From the NCBI GenBank assembly GCA_036806345.1, contig DAIROT010000028.1, forward strand, positions 1 to 28,243: a stretch of 28,243 nt of DNA. The letters run 5' to 3'. The notes below the pieces were generated by a model. That model was not told the DNA's origin, did not search any database, and worked only from the letters and a program-made list of their open reading frames with translations. Position 1 is the stretch's first letter. Each line of letters opens with the position of its first letter. Shown piece by piece: positions 26,007-28,243 of this stretch. The translations under genes were made by a program, and so were the position numbers. This DNA comes from QHCF01 sp003244275 (GTDB lineage: Bacteria > Actinomycetota > Acidimicrobiia > Acidimicrobiales > QHCF01).

Positions 26007-27051
26007 GCAGCGAAGGGCGGCGGTGGTGGGTACCGGGCTCATCGGCGGCTCCATCGGTCTGGCCCTTCGAGCCCGTGGCTGGCATGTCAGCGGCATTGAC
26101 GCTGATCCGGCCCGAGCCGCCCTTGCCCACCAACTGGGGGCGCTCGACGCGGTGGGCGACGATCCCGGAGCGGAGATCATCTTCGTGGCCACGCCTGTCT
26201 CGGCCGTGGCCGCGGCCGCCCGTAGGGCACTGAGGCTGCCCAGTCGGGGGCTGCCCAGTCGGGGGCTGCTCGGTGGGGGCCGGGTGGTCACCGACGTGGG
26301 GGGTGTGAAGGGACGCATTGTGGCCGAGGTGGACGACCCGTTCTTCGTGGGCGGCCACCCCATGGCGGGGTCCGAGCAGGAGGGAGTGGAAGGCGCTGAC
26401 GCCACCTTGTTCGACGGGGCCACCTGGGTGCTCACCCCGACGGCCGCCACCGACCCTTCGGCCTATGCCCGCCTGCGAGGCGTGGTGTCGTCGCTCGGCG
26501 CCGACGTGGTGGCCCTCGAGCCGCAGCGCCATGACGCCCTGGTGGCGGTGGTTTCCCACGTCCCCCACCTGGCCGCCGCCACCCTCATGGGGCTGGCCGC
26601 CGACGGGGCCGAGGAGCACGCCGCCATGCTGCGNNNNNNNNNNNNCATCTGCGCCGAGAACTCGTCCGCCATCGTGGCTGCCCTCGACCGCCTGATGGGG
26701 GGCCTGGCCGAGGTCAGGGACACGGTGGCGGGCGGTGACCGGGCCGGCCTGCTCGGTCGTCTGGAGCGGGCCCGGTCGGCCCGGCGCAGCCTGCCCGTTC
26801 GCCTGGTCCGCCCCGAGGAGCTGTCCGAGGTTCGCCTGGCCGTGCCCGACCGGCCCGCTGTCATCGCCGAGGTGACCACCCTCCTCGGGGAGATGGCGGT
26901 CAACGTGGAGGACCTGGAGATCGCCCACTCGGCCGAGGGAGATCGTGGGGTCATGGTCCTGGTGGTGGACGCCCGAGCGGCCGACCAGGTGCGAATCGCC
27001 TTGGCGGCCAAGGGCTACCGACCGTCGGTCCAACCGCTGGTGGCCCGGTGA
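25990..27051 (+). CDS. tyrA: Prephenate dehydrogenase with C-terminal ACT domain
   Basis: TyrA oxidatively decarboxylates prephenate to 4-hydroxyphenylpyruvate for tyrosine. The Rossmann motif is VVGTGLIGGSIGLALRARG. It is followed by VVTDVGGVKG, FFVGGHPMAGSEQEGVEGA and VVSHVPHLAAATLM. The C-terminal ACT domain (EVRLAVPDRPAVIAEVTTLLGE) suggests feedback control by amino acid. Twelve N at 26634-26645 interrupt it after HAAMLR; the frame continues at ICAENSSAIVAAL. From family comparison about 22 residues are missing there, so the gap is longer than 12 bases. A tandem LPSRG repeat follows the Rossmann fold. It overlaps aroH. Confidence 0.93.
   Translation: MTSPNEQRRAAVVGTGLIGGSIGLALRARGWHVSGIDADPARAALAHQLGALDAVGDDPGAEIIFVATPVSAVAAAARRALRLPSRGLPSRGLLGGGRVVTDVGGVKGRIVAEVDDPFFVGGHPMAGSEQEGVEGADATLFDGATWVLTPTAATDPSAYARLRGVVSSLGADVVALEPQRHDALVAVVSHVPHLAAATLMGLAADGAEEHAAMLXXXXXICAENSSAIVAALDRLMGGLAEVRDTVAGGDRAGLLGRLERARSARRSLPVRLVRPEELSEVRLAVPDRPAVIAEVTTLLGEMAVNVEDLEIAHSAEGDRGVMVLVVDARAADQVRIALAAKGYRPSVQPLVAR
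26236..26265 (+). repeat. 15-bp tandem duplication in tyrA
   Basis: CTGCCCAGTCGGGGG occurs twice back to back (26236-26250 and 26251-26265), followed by a diverged third unit CTGCTCGGTGGGGG. It codes for LPSRG-LPSRG-LLGG in a variable loop, so the frame is kept. Confidence 0.85.
26634..26645. other. Assembly gap (12 N)
   Basis: A run of 12 N inside tyrA. The number keeps the reading frame, but the family expects about 66 bases between HAAMLR and ICAEN, so the true gap length is probably different. Confidence 0.95.
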
Positions 27052-27058
27052 GGCCTGA

Positions 27059-28243
27059 ATGACCTCGAGGACCCTGACTGTCGGGGGCGGACGACCGCTC
27101 CGGGGCCAGGTGCGAGTGCCGGGTGACAAGTCAATTTCGCACCGAGCCCTCCTCCTGGCCAGCCGAGCCGAGGGGACGTCGGTCGTGCGGGGACTGTCGG
27201 ACGGCGATGACGTGGCCCGAACGGCCACGGCCATGAAGGCAGTGGGAGCCGACCTGGCCGGGCAGTTGGGGTCCGGTGAGACGATGCTCGTGCATGGGGC
27301 TGCGGATCGGCTGCGTGAGCCGGAGCAGGTGCTGGACGTCGGCAACTCGGGCACCGCCATGCGCCTGCTGGCGGGCTGGTTGGCGGGATTCCCGTGGCTG
27401 TGCGTGCTGGAGGGTGACGCTTCGGTCAATCGTCGGCCCATGGACCGGGTGATCGAGCCCCTGTCGGTCATGGGCGCCCGGGTGGAGGGTCGCGGCGGCC
27501 GGTTGCCCCCCTTGGTGGTCCAGGGAGGTGCCCTGCACGGGATCGACTACACCCCTCCCATGGCCAGTGCCCAGGTCAAGTCGGCGGTCCTGCTGGCCGG
27601 GCTGTGCGCTGAGGGTGCCACGGTGGTGAGGGAGCCGCTGGTCACCCGAACCCACACCGAGGAGATGCTGGCTGCCTGCGGAGCGGCCATCGAGGTGGTC
27701 CGCCAGGGCCCGGGTCAGGTGGTGACCGTGAGATCCAGCCAGCGCCTCGAGTCGTTCCAGCTGGACGTGCCCGGGGATCCCTCGGCTGGTGCCTATTGGG
27801 TGGTGGCCGGGTGTGTGGTGCCGGGTAGCGAGGTGGTGGTGGAGGGCCTGTACGTCGGCCCCGGTCGAGCCGGTTTCCTCGACGTGCTGGCCCGCATGGG
27901 GGCTGACCTGTCAGTCGAGCATCGAGACGCCACTACCGCCGACATCGTGGCTCGGCACGGTTGTCTGCGGGGGACCGACATCGGGGCCGACGAGGTGCCC
28001 GGCCTGGTGGACGAGATCCCCGTCCTGGCCGTGGCCGCCGCCCTGGCCGAGGGGACGACCACCGTGCGGGGGGCCGGCGAGCTGAGGGTCAAGGAGTCGG
28101 ACCGGCTGGCCACCGTGACCAGTGAGCTGGCGGCCCTGGGTGCTCAGGTGGAGGCCACAACCGACGGCCTGATGATCTCGGGGGTCAGGTCGTTGTCCGG
28201 GGGTACGGTCCGCTCTCATGGTGACCACCGGGTGGCCCTGGCC
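27059..28243 (+). CDS. aroA: 3-phosphoshikimate 1-carboxyvinyltransferase (EPSP synthase), 3' end outside window
   Basis: AroA joins phosphoshikimate and PEP in the shikimate pathway. The visible 395 codons show VRVPGDKSISHRALLLAS at the N-terminus and the LDVGNSGTAMRLLAGWLAG PEP-binding loop. Next come GDASVNRRPMDRVIEPL, PMASAQVKSAVLLAGL, VPGDPSAGAYWVVAG, the VDEIPVLAVAAALAEG acid site and ELRVKESDRL. The last residues SHGDHRVALA are the conserved C-terminal motif, so only about 30-40 residues are missing. ATG 27059 is 7 bp after tyrA, in the same operon. The window end truncates the gene; it is not a natural break. Confidence 0.95.
   Translation, partial: MTSRTLTVGGGRPLRGQVRVPGDKSISHRALLLASRAEGTSVVRGLSDGDDVARTATAMKAVGADLAGQLGSGETMLVHGAADRLREPEQVLDVGNSGTAMRLLAGWLAGFPWLCVLEGDASVNRRPMDRVIEPLSVMGARVEGRGGRLPPLVVQGGALHGIDYTPPMASAQVKSAVLLAGLCAEGATVVREPLVTRTHTEEMLAACGAAIEVVRQGPGQVVTVRSSQRLESFQLDVPGDPSAGAYWVVAGCVVPGSEVVVEGLYVGPGRAGFLDVLARMGADLSVEHRDATTADIVARHGCLRGTDIGADEVPGLVDEIPVLAVAAALAEGTTTVRGAGELRVKESDRLATVTSELAALGAQVEATTDGLMISGVRSLSGGTVRSHGDHRVALA

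Overview
This is a high-GC chromosomal window with many GTG and TTG starts and densely overlapping operons. The order trpS | scpA-scpB-rluB-aroH-tyrA-aroA and the overall gene repertoire suggest an uncultured Actinomycetota, possibly of the Acidimicrobiia type; this is an inference from content and synteny only. A run of 12 N inside tyrA and a junction deletion in gltB show that it is a draft assembly, so some broken genes may be artefacts.

Layout. Positions 1-2218 hold a decayed Tn3-family transposon. It contains a frameshifted tyrosine recombinase (TnpI-like), a frameshifted and 3'-truncated TnpA, and a terminal inverted repeat ending at 2218. The repeat abuts the C-terminal fragment of a membrane protein (2215-2433). 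Positions 2439-7410 (minus strand) carry the most notable locus, a selenocysteine-dependent glycine/sarcosine/betaine reductase-like operon ordered grdE-grdB-grdC-thioredoxin-grdA. Both grdB and grdA contain an in-frame UGA at the family's selenocysteine site, so ordinary gene calling would split or truncate them. grdE lacks the cysteine expected to become the pyruvoyl group, and no grdD is present. Positions 7462-10592 (minus) carry thiamine genes thiO-thiS-thiG, an AbrB-type antitoxin remnant, and thiD directly upstream of grdE. Positions 10666-12279 (minus) hold three overlapping genes: a secreted or anchored TIM-barrel protein, a small membrane protein and a 43-residue protein.

Positions 12442-18500 (plus) encode glutamate synthase, gltB (with an internal deletion and frameshift) and gltD. 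A convergent SRPBCC protein and a divergent phosphotriesterase-family hydrolase follow. After them comes a heavily deleted ERCC4-nuclease pseudogene, then a beta-propeller (BNR/Asp-box) protein overlapping a MoaD/ThiS-like sulfur carrier. The right end holds trpS (minus) and the plus-strand chromosome-segregation and aromatic amino acid operon, which runs off the window inside aroA.

Working together: ThiO, ThiS, ThiG and ThiD supply the thiazole and pyrimidine parts of thiamine. The Grd proteins would form a reductive selenoprotein/thioredoxin system that cleaves a C-N (or other C-X) bond, with substrate unknown. GltBD assimilates ammonia. AroH, TyrA and AroA belong to shikimate/tyrosine biosynthesis. 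ScpAB serve the SMC condensin. No tRNA, rRNA or CRISPR array was recognised.
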